Part shown: piece after piece, positions 46,857 through 54,979 of the stretch
Position numbering within the stretch: the stretch's first letter is position 1
Layout: every line of letters begins with the position of its first letter
Origin: Methylomonas methanica MC09
GTDB taxonomy: Bacteria; Pseudomonadota; Gammaproteobacteria; Methylococcales; Methylomonadaceae
Assembly (NCBI RefSeq): GCF_000214665.1
Contig: NC_015572.1
Location: 3,286,001 to 3,350,000, forward strand
Reading direction: 5' to 3'
DNA: 64,000 nucleotides
Made by a program: the position numbers and the translations under genes
Notes under the pieces: model-generated
Told to the model about the DNA's origin: nothing
Database searches by the model: none
Seen by the model: the letters and a program-made list of their open reading frames with translations, nothing else

Positions 46857-47474
46857 ATGAATACCACAAAAGCCATTTATTCCGGCAGCGCGGCATTGCT
46901 GCTTAGTTTAACTCTGTCCACATCTGCATCGGCCGGCGATATGCCACAGGCTGAGCCGGGTTATGCACACTTTACTTCCAGCAGCGAATTGGTCCGGCCG
47001 CTCGGATACCGGGAGTGGGTCTATATCGGTACGCCTTTAACCCCGAACGATATGAACGATGGTAAGGCGTCCTTTCCGGAGTTTCATAACGTTTATATCG
47101 ATCCGACCAGTTGGGCGCATTGGAAAAAAACCGGCGAATTCCCGGACGGCACCTTGGTGGTCAAGGAACTGGTCAGCGTTGGCAGCAAACAAGCCGCCAG
47201 CGGTAACGGCTATTTCCAAGGCGACTATATCGGACTCGAGGCCAGCGTGAAAAGCAAACAGCAATTCCCGGATACGCCGGGAAATTGGGGATTTTTCCGA
47301 TTTACCGTGGAAAACAGCCCGGCGTTACGTAAAACCGCCTCCGCACAGCCCAGCGAAAACTGCATGGCTTGCCATCAAAGCAAGGCGGCTCAGGATCAAG
47401 TGTTCACCCAATACTACCCGGTGCTGCGCGCGGCTGCCGGTAAAGGCATCGCCGGTACCGGCCGTGTTGATTAA
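46857..47474 (+). CDS. Cytochrome P460 family c-type haem protein
   Basis: 205 residues from ATG at 46857 (ribosome binding site AGGAG seven bases before). Sec signal peptide (MNTTKAIYSGSAALLLSLTLSTSASAG). The β-sheet P460 fold is suggested by YREWVYIGTPLTPNDMNDGKASFPEFHNVYIDP, PDGTLVVKELVSVGS and GNGYFQGDYIGLEASVKSK; the haem motif CMACH is near the C terminus. P460 proteins oxidise hydroxylamine and NO in methanotrophs and ammonia oxidisers; the related cytochrome c'-β binds NO. The Lys cross-link that would settle true P460 activity cannot be confirmed by eye. Periplasmic. Confidence 0.88.
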   Translation: MNTTKAIYSGSAALLLSLTLSTSASAGDMPQAEPGYAHFTSSSELVRPLGYREWVYIGTPLTPNDMNDGKASFPEFHNVYIDPTSWAHWKKTGEFPDGTLVVKELVSVGSKQAASGNGYFQGDYIGLEASVKSKQQFPDTPGNWGFFRFTVENSPALRKTASAQPSENCMACHQSKAAQDQVFTQYYPVLRAAAGKGIAGTGRVD

Positions 47475-47523
47475 AAACAGTGCGCGTCGGCACTTTCATC
47501 AGTTTGTTTAATAGGAGCGTTTT

Positions 47524-47919
47524 ATGAATACTCGTGTAATTTCCCTGATTTACGGGGTGACCTTTATAGCGGTTGGCTTATTAGGCTTTATCCCAAATCC
47601 TGTGGTTTCGTCCGTCGGTTTTTTTGCCGTCAATTCGGTGCACAATGCGGTACATGTGTTAACCGGATGCATTTTTATCGCCTGTCTATTCAAGTACCCG
47701 GGTTATGAAAGCCGTGTGTTGAAAATCGTCGGCATCGCTTATGTGCTGGTTTCAGTGTTGGGCTTTTTCACAGCCGGCAGCATGATGCTGGGTATGGTCC
47801 ACATCAATATCGCGGACCGCTGGTTACATACCGGCTTAGCGATAGCTATTTTGGGATCGGGATTTATGTTTAAACCCAAGCGCCAAACCCCGGCCACCGC
47901 AACCCAAGGCGTCCGGTGA
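47524..47919 (+). CDS. DUF4383-type membrane protein
   Basis: 131 residues, four membrane segments (ISLIYGVTFIAVGLLGFI, SVHNAVHVLTGCIFIACLF, VLKIVGIAYVLVSVLGFF, LHTGLAIAILGSGFMF) with conserved His residues in HNAVH and LHTG as in DUF4383. Function unknown. 49 bases after the P460 gene with its own GGAG ribosome binding site, so probably co-transcribed with it; its stop overlaps the next gene's GTG. Confidence 0.8.
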   Translation: MNTRVISLIYGVTFIAVGLLGFIPNPVVSSVGFFAVNSVHNAVHVLTGCIFIACLFKYPGYESRVLKIVGIAYVLVSVLGFFTAGSMMLGMVHINIADRWLHTGLAIAILGSGFMFKPKRQTPATATQGVR

Positions 47920-48503
47920 GTACTGATTTCGACAGTTTGATTGCGGAAGCGAGAGGCTGCACGCTGTGCGCCTCTCAACTGCCCCTGGCCCCGAAACCGA
48001 TTTTTCAGCTGCACCCTGCAGCCAGGATTCTGATCGCCGGCCAGGCGCCGGGCATAAAGGCCCACACGTCCGGCATTCCGTTTGACGACGCCAGCGGACA
48101 ACGCCTGAGAAATTGGCTGGGATTGTCGACGGACCGGTTTTACGACCCCAGCTTAACCGCTATTTTACCCATGGAAATGTGTTACCCGGGCCGCGGCCAC
48201 ACCGGCGACTTATCTCCGCGCCCGGAATGCGCCGAACAATGGCGAAAAGCCCTGTTGAAGCAATTGCCGAATATCAAACTCACGTTAGTTATCGGCCGCT
48301 ATGCTCAGGTATGGCATTTACCCGGCTCCCGCAAACTCTCCTTGACCGATACGGTTAAACTGTGGCGAAACTACTGGCCGGATACGCTGCCGTTGCCGCA
48401 CCCCAGCCCCCGAAACAATCGCTGGTTAAAACAGAATCCCTGGTTCGAACAGGAAATTCTCCCTGTCCTACGCGCGGAAATCAGCTCTATAGCCCGCCGA
48501 TAA
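47916..48503 (+). CDS. Uracil-DNA glycosylase family protein
   Basis: 195 residues. UDG superfamily features: Cys-rich start (ARGCTLCASQLPLAPKPIFQ), ILIAGQAPGIKAHTSGIPFDDASGQRLRNWLG, ILPMEMCYPGRGHTGD, LTLVIGRYAQVWHL and LPHPSPRNNRWLKQNPWF (the HPSPRN active loop). Probably excises uracil or related bases, though many members are uncharacterised. GTG start overlaps the DUF4383 stop (GTGA). Confidence 0.85.
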   Translation: MSTDFDSLIAEARGCTLCASQLPLAPKPIFQLHPAARILIAGQAPGIKAHTSGIPFDDASGQRLRNWLGLSTDRFYDPSLTAILPMEMCYPGRGHTGDLSPRPECAEQWRKALLKQLPNIKLTLVIGRYAQVWHLPGSRKLSLTDTVKLWRNYWPDTLPLPHPSPRNNRWLKQNPWFEQEILPVLRAEISSIARR

Positions 48504-48658
48504 GCGATTTTTATCCGCACGGTTAAAATACCCGATAGCATCGCCAGGGTTGTTTGCCGGGGCGTGTATACTGAGCGACATCGTGTTGATATAAATGTAC
48601 AACGCGAATAGCGTTAGGCACAACCGAATATCCGACCGCAATCGACCCAACACCGCGT

Positions 48659-49123
48659 ATGGAAAACAATACCCATCAAGATTCTTCGCGTGCCGCGCAA
48701 CAACCCTCGCAAAGATATAACCGCGCCAGCTTTTTTGCCCTGGGCGTTTTACCCGCGATAAACGCTATCGGCCTATTGCTATACGGTCTGGGTCTCGAAA
48801 CCAGTGGCAGGAGCAGCGGGCATTCACTGCCCGCGCTGATTGTGTTGGCGATATTGTGCCTGCTTGTGTCGTTGTACGCGGCAGTCAAACGAGGCCACGA
48901 CCTGGGCTGGCCCGCATGGCAAACCACGCTGGCCTACGTATTTTCGATGAGCATGGGTCCGGTAGCGCTGTTACTGATTAGCTATTTTGCCTGCGCCAGG
49001 GGTTTGCCATCGGCGAACGAATACGGCGCCGCGCCGCCGGCTTCTTTTACCGCGTGGTTCTGGGCGATATTTGTCATTGTCTGCAGCGGGTTCGTCTTAG
49101 CGACAGCCGCGCGCATTCTGTAG
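48659..49123 (+). CDS. DUF805-like membrane protein
   Basis: 154 residues with four hydrophobic segments and the DUF805 signature AVKRGHDLGWPAWQTTLAY between helices 2 and 3. Cytoplasmic membrane; function unknown. The 155 bases upstream have no gene. Convergent with eutC (35 bases between stops). Confidence 0.75.
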   Translation: MENNTHQDSSRAAQQPSQRYNRASFFALGVLPAINAIGLLLYGLGLETSGRSSGHSLPALIVLAILCLLVSLYAAVKRGHDLGWPAWQTTLAYVFSMSMGPVALLLISYFACARGLPSANEYGAAPPASFTAWFWAIFVIVCSGFVLATAARIL

Positions 49124-49158
49124 CAAAGCGATAAACCCGGTCGTCCGAAACCGAGGTC

Positions 49159-49902
49159 CTAACCGAGCAATTGCTTAGGCATATCGTCTTTTAAATGCAC
49201 GCCCGAAACACCGCTCCGCAAGGCTTCCCGGCTGAGATAAGCCAGTTTTTGCGCGGCGGCTTCATAAGACAAACCCTCGGGTGGACGGATGTTGGACAGG
49301 CAGTTGCGTTCGGCATCGGTATTGCCTTCCCGCGGCGCGTAAGTCAGATACAGACCCAAGCTGTCGGCGGCACTGAGGCCGGGGCGTTCGCCGACCATGA
49401 TCACCGCCAGACGGGCCTGTAACAAAACGCCGATTGGGTCGGAAATGGCCACCCGCGCATTCGGCACCAGACAAATGGGCGCGACGCTTAATGCCATTTC
49501 CATGTAGCGGGCCACGATGTGTTGCAATAAGGGCATACCGTGCGTTTCGACCGCCGTGGACGACAGGCCGTTGCTGATAATAATCGCCACGTCACAGCCC
49601 GGTTCGGCAAGCTGTTTAAGGCGCACCAAACTGTCGTCATCCAGTCGGCGCCCCAAATCGGGCCGCCGCAGATAGTGCGTTCTGTCGCTTACCGGGGTGT
49701 TTAAACGGATAGGGACCAGCGACTGTTGTAGTAGTTGCACGGCAAAACCGTCCGCATCCCAGGTTTTCAGTACGGCATCGCGGGCTCCGGCGTGCGCCAG
49801 CTGAAAATCCAGATAAGCCGCCGTGGTGACCGCGCTGCCGGCCCGGCCCAAGGCGATTCTGGCCTGAGTGAAGCGGCGCAGGCTGTGCCAGGGATCGTTC
49901 AT
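49159..49902 (-). CDS. eutC: Ethanolamine ammonia-lyase small subunit EutC
   Basis: 247 residues: DPWHSLRRFTQARIALGRAGSAVTT (family start), LRRPDLGRRLDD, IIISNGLSSTAVETHGMPLLQ and MVGERPGLSAADSLGLYLTYAPREGNTDAERNCLSNIRPPEGL. Forms the B12 enzyme with EutB that splits ethanolamine to acetaldehyde and ammonia. Overlaps eutB by 4 bases. No microcompartment or eutT/eutA gene is present, so the pathway is of the simple, shell-free kind. Confidence 0.94.
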   Translation of the reverse strand: MNDPWHSLRRFTQARIALGRAGSAVTTAAYLDFQLAHAGARDAVLKTWDADGFAVQLLQQSLVPIRLNTPVSDRTHYLRRPDLGRRLDDDSLVRLKQLAEPGCDVAIIISNGLSSTAVETHGMPLLQHIVARYMEMALSVAPICLVPNARVAISDPIGVLLQARLAVIMVGERPGLSAADSLGLYLTYAPREGNTDAERNCLSNIRPPEGLSYEAAAQKLAYLSREALRSGVSGVHLKDDMPKQLLG

Positions 49903-51287
49903 AGTGCTTCTCCGGAGATACCGCGAAATTCGCTTAGTAGCGGAATTGTCGCACGCGCATCCGCCAAGCTGTTGCGGCCATTGAAAATACCCATGCTATC
50001 CAGCCAGGCCTCGAACTCCGGCGCCGGCCGCAAGCCCAGCACCTGACGCAAATACAGGGCATCGTGAAACGAGGTGCTTTGATAGGCCAACATCACGTCG
50101 TCCGCGCCCGGCACCCCCATGATGTAGGAGCAGCCCGCCACACCCAACAGCGTCAGCAGGTTATCCATATCGTTTTGATCGGCCTCGGCATGATTGGTAT
50201 AACAAATGTCGCACCCCATGGGCAGACCCAGCAACTTGCCGCAAAAATGGTCTTCCAGTCCGGCACGGATGATTTGTTTACCGTCGTACAGATATTCCGG
50301 ACCGATAAACCCCACCACGGTATTGACCAACAGCGGCGAAAATTCCCTGGCAACCGCATACGCCCGCGCTTCACAGGTTTGGGCATCGATACCGTGATGT
50401 GCGTCCGCGGACAGCGCGCTGCCCTGACCGGTTTCGAAATACATCACATTACTGCCCAGGTTGCCACGCCCTAACGACTCGGCCATGGCTTTGGCTTCCC
50501 GCAGTATTGCCAAATCGACGCCGAAACTGCGATTGGCCGCTTCGGTGCCGGCTATGGATTGAAACACCAAATCCACCGGCGCACCGCGCTGCATCAGTTG
50601 CATGCTGGTGGTGACATGGGATAGCACGCAAGACTGCGTGGGAATGTGGTGATACTGAATGATGTCGTCCAGTAGATTCAGCAAGGTACAGACATTGTCC
50701 AGATTATCGGTGGCGGGATTAATCCCAATCACCGCATCGCCGCTACCGTACAGCAGGCCATCCAGAATACTGGCCGCAACCCCACGCGGATTGTCGGTCG
50801 GATGATTGGGTTGCAGGCGGGTGGACAGCCGCCCCGGCAAGCCCAGAGTGTCGCGAAAACGGGTAAGCACCCGGCAGCGGCGCGCCACGGCAATCAAATC
50901 CTGATTGCGCATAATCTTGCTGACCGCGGCCACCATCTCCGGCGTCACACCGAAACGCAGATGGGATAAATCGCTACTGTCCGCCAGCAACCAGTCGCGA
51001 AATTCGCCGACGCTCATGCCGGCAAACGCCGCGAATGCCTCGGCATCGTGTTGTTGCAGAATCAGCCTGGACACTTCATCGGTTTCCGGCGGGATCAGCG
51101 GTTCCTCGATAAACCGACTTAGCGGTACTTCGGCCAACAGGCGTTGCGCCAGCGCTCTTTCCACTTCCGATTCGGCAGCGAGCCCGGCCAATTCGTCGGC
51201 GGCCCTGCGCGGCGAGGCCTTGGAGAGCAAAGTCCGCAAATTGTAAAAATTAAAGCATTTGCCCTGAACGGAAACCGAATAGTTCAT
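49899..51287 (-). CDS. eutB: Ethanolamine ammonia-lyase large subunit EutB
   Basis: 462 residues, full length. TIM-barrel catalytic subunit: NHPTDNPRGVAASILDGLLYGSGDAVIGINPATDN, CVLSHVTTSMQLMQRGAPVDLVFQSIAGTEAANRSFGVD, FETGQGSALSADAHHGIDAQTCEARAYAVA and MGCDICYTNHAEADQNDMDNL. Needs adenosylcobalamin. First gene of the eutBC pair; a PHO-box-like sequence lies about 70 bases upstream. Confidence 0.95.
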   Translation of the reverse strand: MNYSVSVQGKCFNFYNLRTLLSKASPRRAADELAGLAAESEVERALAQRLLAEVPLSRFIEEPLIPPETDEVSRLILQQHDAEAFAAFAGMSVGEFRDWLLADSSDLSHLRFGVTPEMVAAVSKIMRNQDLIAVARRCRVLTRFRDTLGLPGRLSTRLQPNHPTDNPRGVAASILDGLLYGSGDAVIGINPATDNLDNVCTLLNLLDDIIQYHHIPTQSCVLSHVTTSMQLMQRGAPVDLVFQSIAGTEAANRSFGVDLAILREAKAMAESLGRGNLGSNVMYFETGQGSALSADAHHGIDAQTCEARAYAVAREFSPLLVNTVVGFIGPEYLYDGKQIIRAGLEDHFCGKLLGLPMGCDICYTNHAEADQNDMDNLLTLLGVAGCSYIMGVPGADDVMLAYQSTSFHDALYLRQVLGLRPAPEFEAWLDSMGIFNGRNSLADARATIPLLSEFRGISGEAL

Positions 51288-51354
51288 GTTATACGCCTAT
51301 GGCTGGCGGCTGATCCCTTGTCACTGGTCGAGCTGGCAAGAGTACGGCAAAGAT

Positions 51355-51372
51355 ATGACGATTATGTGACAG
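51355..51372 (-). promoter_or_regulatory. PHO-box-like direct repeat upstream of eutB
   Basis: Minus strand reads CTGTCACATAATCGTCAT: two CTGTCAT-like heptamers in direct repeat with an 11-base period, the PhoB layout. The first matches six of seven, the second (TCGTCAT) five of seven. Weak by itself. Confidence 0.35.
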
Positions 51373-51459
51373 GGTTTTAGCGAGAAGTACGCCAAGCTTA
51401 CCGACCGGCCGCGGGCAGTGAGGTCGATATTCGACTGTAATTTAACCAACCCGCTGGCC

Positions 51460-52635
51460 TTACCTTAACATCTCCAACGCCAAATCCGCCATGTGTTTCG
51501 AACCGCCGCCCTCGCCCAGCAGTGTTTTGACCCCTTGCAGTTCGAGCAATACGCTTTGGCGATAATCCGCGTCGAACAGCAGGCGTGCTATTTCGTCCGC
51601 CAGGTTTTCCGCACTGACATCATCTTGGATTAGCTCTTTAACGATAGACTTACCGGCAATAATGTTAGGCAAGCCGATAAATGGAATTTTTACCAGCTGT
51701 TTACCCAGCCAATAGGTAAACGGCGACAGGCGGTAGGCAATCAGCATCGGCACTTGCAGCAAGGCGATTTCCAACGATGCGGTTCCGGAGGTGGTCATCA
51801 CCGCATCGCAACATTGAATGGCGTCATAGGCCTGCTGTTTGACGACCTTGACCGGCACGGCACAATCCCGCAGATAGCTTTGCAGCACCTCATCGGAAAC
51901 GGAATCGGCCTGCGGCAGCACGAACTGCAACTCGGAAAAACGCTGCGACAACAAGGTTACCGCCTGCAGCATGACCGGCAACATGCGTTTGATTTCGTTA
52001 GCTCGGCTACCGGGCAGTACGCCGACGACCGGACGGGAAGCATCCAAGCCGAATAAAGCCAAGTCGTCCCGTTTACTGCGGTACGGATGTACTTTATCGA
52101 CCGACGGGTGGCCGACATAACGCACAGGGACGTTTTTGGCGTCGTAATAGGCTGTTTCGAACGGAAAGATCACCGCCATCATGTCGATAGCCTTGCCGTA
52201 AGTCTCCACCCGCCCCGGCCGCCAGGCCCAGACTTGCGGACTGACATAAAACAGCACTTTCACGCCCTGGCGCTTGGCGAACCGGGCCAGTTTCAGGTTG
52301 AATTCCTTGTAATCGACGCACACCAGCAAATCCGGTTTTTCGTCGGCAACGATCTGTTTCATCAGCCGTAAGGCCCGGCGAATTTCGCCATAATGCTTAA
52401 GGATTTCCACCAAGCCGATCACGCCGATGCCGGACGAGTCGAAACGGATTTCGATGCCGGCCTGCCGCATTTTGTTGCCGCCCATGCCCATGCCGCGAAT
52501 GCCCGGACATTGCTTTTGCAATTCCTGAAACATATGCGCGGCGTGCTGATCGCCGGAGGATTCGCCGGCGCTGAACATCACGGTGTAGCTTGTGCTGGAA
52601 TCGGACATTTGCAAGGGGAAATTACGATGGGCCAA
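51460..52635 (-). CDS. lpxB: Lipid A disaccharide synthase LpxB
   Basis: 391 residues (or 382 from the inner Met of MSDSSTSYTVMFSAGESSGDQ, near 52608). GT19 family: SAGESSGDQHAA, GMGGNKMRQAG, GVIGLVEILKHY, VCVDYKEFNLKLA, VLFYVSPQVWAWRPGRVETY, VRYVGHPSVD, VLPGSRANEIKRMLP and the nucleotide-sugar site SGTASLE. Joins UDP-2,3-diacyl-GlcN and lipid X in the lipid A pathway at the membrane surface. Third gene after gnnA and gnnB, 51 bases downstream of gnnB. Confidence 0.95.
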   Translation of the reverse strand: MAHRNFPLQMSDSSTSYTVMFSAGESSGDQHAAHMFQELQKQCPGIRGMGMGGNKMRQAGIEIRFDSSGIGVIGLVEILKHYGEIRRALRLMKQIVADEKPDLLVCVDYKEFNLKLARFAKRQGVKVLFYVSPQVWAWRPGRVETYGKAIDMMAVIFPFETAYYDAKNVPVRYVGHPSVDKVHPYRSKRDDLALFGLDASRPVVGVLPGSRANEIKRMLPVMLQAVTLLSQRFSELQFVLPQADSVSDEVLQSYLRDCAVPVKVVKQQAYDAIQCCDAVMTTSGTASLEIALLQVPMLIAYRLSPFTYWLGKQLVKIPFIGLPNIIAGKSIVKELIQDDVSAENLADEIARLLFDADYRQSVLLELQGVKTLLGEGGGSKHMADLALEMLR

Positions 52636-52686
52636 AGCCCTCGGGAGTCATCGATGGGTTACGCTACGCTAACCCACCCTACACAT

Positions 52687-53781
52687 TTATTGAAATACGC
52701 CGCGAATAACGTCAACTATTTGCTTGACGGTTTCGTCGCTCAAATTAGAACAAATCGGCAAGGAAAAACACCTGGCCGCCACCGATTCCGTCACGGGCAA
52801 CGCCAAACCGGCGCATTCGTCTTTAAATACATTTTGCCGGTGCAACGGTACCGGATAATAGACCGCACAACCTATTTGTTGATCCTGCAAGGCTTTCATC
52901 ACCTCGTCGCGGCGATCGCATAACAAGGTATATTGATGGTAGACATGCACCCCCACCCCGTCTTCGTACGGCGTGGTCAACGGTAAATCCGCCATCAGAC
53001 TGGAATATAAATGCGCGGCATGGCGGCGGGCGGCGTTGTATTGGTCGATACGTTTCAATTTGGCACGCAATACCACGGCCTGCAATTCATCCAGCCGGCT
53101 GTTGTAACCGACCACGTCATGGTAATAACGTACGTCGGAACCATGGTTACGGTATTGTTTGATTTTCGCGGCCGTGTCGTCGCAATTAGTACTGACCAGC
53201 CCCCCGTCGCCGAAGCATCCAAGGTTTTTGCTCGGAAAAAAACTGAAGCCGGCCGCATCGCCGAAACTGCCGGTTTGCTGATTGTTGACCGTGGCACCGA
53301 AGGATTGCGCACAATCCTCGATCAGCTTCAAACCACGCTTGTCGCAAATGGCTTTAATGGCCGGCAAATCGGCCGGTTGGCCGAATAAATGCACCGGCAT
53401 CACCGCCTTGGTTTTAGGCGTAATCGCCTGCAGAATATTTTCCGGGGTAATGTTAAAGGTACCCGGGTCGATATCCACGAATACCGGCGTGGCGCCAACA
53501 TATTTGATGGCTTCGGCGGTCGCTATAAAGGTAAAGGCGCTGGTAATGACTTCATCGCCCGGCCCTATGCCGACCGCCAACAGCGCCAGATGCAAGGCGT
53601 CCGTTCCGGACGCGCAACCGATGGCATGTTTAACCCCCAAATACTCGGCCGCCTCTTTTTCAAATGCCTGCACATTGGGCCCGAGAATAAAGGCGCAGTT
53701 GTCCAACGTTTCAGCGAAGCCGCCAAGAATTTCGTCTTGAATATCGGCGTATTGCGCCTTTAAATTGACCATGGGGATCAT
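52687..53781 (-). CDS. gnnB: GnnB-type UDP-sugar aminotransferase (DegT/DnrJ/EryC1/StrS)
   Basis: 364 residues, PLP fold I. Internal aldimine Lys in FSFFPSKNLGCFGDGG; other sites: GCASGTDALHLAL, EDCAQSFGATVNN. Lying between a Gfo/Idh/MocA dehydrogenase and lpxB matches GnnB, which transaminates 3-keto-UDP-GlcNAc to UDP-GlcNAc3N in Acidithiobacillus. Other sugar aminotransferases of the family are alternatives, but the lpxB context favours lipid A. Twelve bases after gnnA. Confidence 0.8.
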   Translation of the reverse strand: MIPMVNLKAQYADIQDEILGGFAETLDNCAFILGPNVQAFEKEAAEYLGVKHAIGCASGTDALHLALLAVGIGPGDEVITSAFTFIATAEAIKYVGATPVFVDIDPGTFNITPENILQAITPKTKAVMPVHLFGQPADLPAIKAICDKRGLKLIEDCAQSFGATVNNQQTGSFGDAAGFSFFPSKNLGCFGDGGLVSTNCDDTAAKIKQYRNHGSDVRYYHDVVGYNSRLDELQAVVLRAKLKRIDQYNAARRHAAHLYSSLMADLPLTTPYEDGVGVHVYHQYTLLCDRRDEVMKALQDQQIGCAVYYPVPLHRQNVFKDECAGLALPVTESVAARCFSLPICSNLSDETVKQIVDVIRGVFQ

Positions 53782-53793
53782 AAATTACTGCCT

Positions 53794-54732
53794 TTAGCCG
53801 TGTTTGAGGAATTTGGTGATTTCGATGGCGGTAGCCAGCGCCTTGCGCCCTGCTTCACCCGATACCAGCGGATTTTCGCCGGTTTTAACGCAATGTACAA
53901 AATGTTTGATTTCTTCCAGCAAGGCATCCCCCGATTCGAATACCGATTCTTCGGTAACAATCTCCGGGATACCGGGGAACATTTCTTTTTCACCGGTGCG
54001 GTGCTTTATCAGTACCCGGTTCTGGAAATCCACGGAAATATAAGAGCACGGCCGGAACATGCGCATTTTGCGTTCCATTTTCATGCTGATGCGGCTGGCG
54101 GTAACGTTGGCGACACAACCGTTTTGGAAGGTAATCCGGGCATTGGCGATATCGGTACCCTGAGTCAAAACAGAGGTGCCGCTGGCATCGATACGCTCCA
54201 CTTCGGAGCCGACCAAGGCCAGGATAATGTCGATATCGTGGATCATTAAATCCAGTACCACGCTGACGTCGTTGGCGCGCGGATTAAAGGGCGACAGGCG
54301 GTGAGATTCGATAAACAGCGGCTTATCGTCCATTTTTTCCAGCCCGGCCACCGCGGGATTGAAGCGCTCCAGATGCCCTACCTGCAGAATCACATTTTTT
54401 TCCCTGGCAATGGCTATCAGTTCGTCGGCTTCTTCGACAGTGACCGTAATCGGCTTTTCCACCAGCACATGCGTACCGGCATGCAGAAAATCGCGCGAGA
54501 CAAGATGATGCAAACTGGTGGGAACCACAACACTGACCGCGTCGACTTGCCCCAATAAGGGTTGATAGTCCGTCATGGCTTGTGCGCCATATAGATTAGC
54601 GACCTGTTCGGCGGCCTCCCGGTTGATATCAACGACGGCGACTAACTCGCAATCCTTTAACGCCGCATATTTTTCGGCATGAAATTTTCCTAAATAGCCG
54701 GCGCCAATAACAGCACACTTCAGTTTACTCAT
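53794..54732 (-). CDS. gnnA: GnnA-type UDP-GlcNAc 3-dehydrogenase (Gfo/Idh/MocA)
   Basis: 312 residues starting at MSKLKCAVIGAGYLGKFHAEKY; a start four codons upstream is possible. Rossmann motif GAGYLGKFHA, the catalytic-lysine motif EKPIT (LVEKPITVTVEEAD) and the conserved His region VLDLMIHDIDIILAL. GnnA oxidises UDP-GlcNAc at C3 for GnnB. First gene of gnnA-gnnB-lpxB, which together suggest a lipid A with 2,3-diamino-2,3-dideoxyglucose and amide-linked acyl chains. Confidence 0.8.
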   Translation of the reverse strand: MSKLKCAVIGAGYLGKFHAEKYAALKDCELVAVVDINREAAEQVANLYGAQAMTDYQPLLGQVDAVSVVVPTSLHHLVSRDFLHAGTHVLVEKPITVTVEEADELIAIAREKNVILQVGHLERFNPAVAGLEKMDDKPLFIESHRLSPFNPRANDVSVVLDLMIHDIDIILALVGSEVERIDASGTSVLTQGTDIANARITFQNGCVANVTASRISMKMERKMRMFRPCSYISVDFQNRVLIKHRTGEKEMFPGIPEIVTEESVFESGDALLEEIKHFVHCVKTGENPLVSGEAGRKALATAIEITKFLKHG

Positions 54733-54942
54733 AAACGACCACAAGTTGATTCAGCGTTCTCCCAGGCCGAAGCGACCCAGGCATAAAACAGCGTATTGTA
54801 ACATTAGAACGTGTTTAGGATCAGCCATCGCTGCAATTAGCAAACTGTATGTATTGCACTGAAAACCGCAGTGAAGAACACTAACTAGTTTTATAGAATA
54901 AGTAGCGAAAGACGGGAAAGCGGCTGTTAATTTGATTAGGCG

Positions 54943-54971
54943 GGCAGTGGCGTTTTCCCAACGCCACTGCC
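54943..54971. terminator. Stem-loop after copA
   Basis: Perfect 12-bp stem GGCAGTGGCGTT / AACGCCACTGCC with a TTCCC loop, 8 bases beyond the copA stop. No T-run follows on the minus strand; likely a 3'-end structure or weak terminator. The rest of the 235-base gap to gnnA shows no gene. Confidence 0.55.
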
Positions 54972-54979
54972 TGTATTAT

